7,061 nt of DNA from Betaproteobacteria bacterium. GTDB taxonomy: Bacteria; Pseudomonadota; Gammaproteobacteria; Burkholderiales; SG8-41. Positions 6,781 to 7,061 of the stretch are shown here, in pieces. A program made the translations under genes and the position numbers. Below the pieces are notes generated by a model that saw nothing but the letters and a program-made list of their open reading frames with translations, was not told where the DNA came from and searched no databases. The stretch lies in assembly GCA_025356695.1 (NCBI GenBank), contig JANXSE010000332.1, positions 1 to 7,061 of the forward strand, read 5' to 3'. Position 1 is the stretch's first letter. Every line of letters begins with the position of its first letter.

Positions 6781-6787
6781 CTCCTCC
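6781..6787 (-). promoter_or_regulatory. Strong ribosome binding site of the GlcG-like gene
   Basis: The minus strand reads GGAGGAG, then TCCA, then ATG. It is among the strongest Shine-Dalgarno matches in the window, and it fixes this start. The 110 bases between this gene and the cupin gene (6777-6886) hold no clear promoter that I would defend. Confidence 0.7.
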
Positions 6788-6886
6788 ATTTTTTGTAGTG
6801 TGTAGTGGTAACCGCCGGGACACGATACCTTAAAACACACTGCGGGGACAGTTGAGGCCCGCCCTCTGATTAGTCACTCGCAACCC

Positions 6887-7061
6887 TCATGGCGTGATCG
6901 CCCAGCGCCGGATGTCGAAATCGTCGGGCACCGGGATAATCAGACTCTGGCGCGGACCCAGCAATTCACGGTTGGCATGGCCTTCGCCGGTGAGGTCTTC
7001 GGCAAACAGCACGTCGCCGGGACCGAAGCAGCGTTTGCCGCCGCCGCAGCTGATCTCCACC
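6887..7061 (-). CDS. Cupin-domain protein, C-terminal end only
   Basis: The last 57 residues of a protein that enters from the right edge and stops with TGA at 6887-6889. The visible part has CGGGKRCFGPGDVLFAEDLTGEGHANREL, matching the second cupin motif: a GPGDV turn, then an acidic-Gly stretch and a His (H28 of the visible part) that is normally a metal ligand or pocket residue. It ends ...IRRWAITP. Small single-domain cupins of this kind are common beside catabolic and uptake genes. The first cupin motif and N-terminus lie outside the window, so metal binding and function cannot be judged. It is co-directional with the GlcG-like gene and 110 bases from it. Confidence 0.75.
   Translation of the reverse strand, partial: VEISCGGGKRCFGPGDVLFAEDLTGEGHANRELLGPRQSLIIPVPDDFDIRRWAITP

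Noticed and set aside
1..7061. A wholly new defence, retron or CRISPR-like system.
   Set aside because: No direct-repeat array, reverse transcriptase, nuclease, toxin-antitoxin pair or structured non-coding RNA was found; nearly all the sequence is explained by familiar metabolic, transport and IS genes.

Overview
The window reads as a stretch of a high-G+C proteobacterial chromosome. A member of the Burkholderiales, or a close betaproteobacterial relative, is most likely. The main evidence is two Bug-type periplasmic binding receptors in tandem, a family strongly expanded in that order, together with a Burkholderiales-style mix of solo binding proteins, c-type cytochrome and GlcG/HbpS-like genes. 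This is inferred from gene families; there is no rRNA or other marker gene here.

Every gene I can support lies on the minus strand, so transcription runs from the right edge to the left edge. From right to left: the C-terminal end of a cupin-domain protein (6887-7061, cut by the window); an exported GlcG/HbpS-family protein (6246-6776); a 134-base gap with a near-perfect 17-base inverted repeat (6173-6215); an exported ModA-like binding protein (5332-6111); two Bug/TctC-type receptors (4284-5273 and 3205-4236); an SDR-family oxidoreductase (2352-3134); an exported protein joining a CxxCH cytochrome segment to a Vgb-like beta-propeller (988-2250); and an IS1595-family (ISXO2-like) transposase (1-902), cut at the left edge.

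Five of the six complete genes carry an N-terminal signal peptide, so the block is mainly a periplasmic ligand-binding and redox set with one cytoplasmic dehydrogenase-like enzyme. Gaps of 47 to 134 bases would allow partial co-transcription. No membrane transport subunit (TctA/TctB, ModB/ModC) is present, so all three binding proteins are orphans here. Accessory genes for uptake and oxidation of a small organic acid would fit, but no substrate can be named.

The insertion sequence appears to end exactly at the stop codon of the cytochrome/propeller gene, so that stop may be partly supplied by the element. The SDR protein lacks the family's catalytic Tyr and Lys. I saw no CRISPR array, tRNA, rRNA, phage gene or defence system, and nothing that clearly qualifies as a new biological system.
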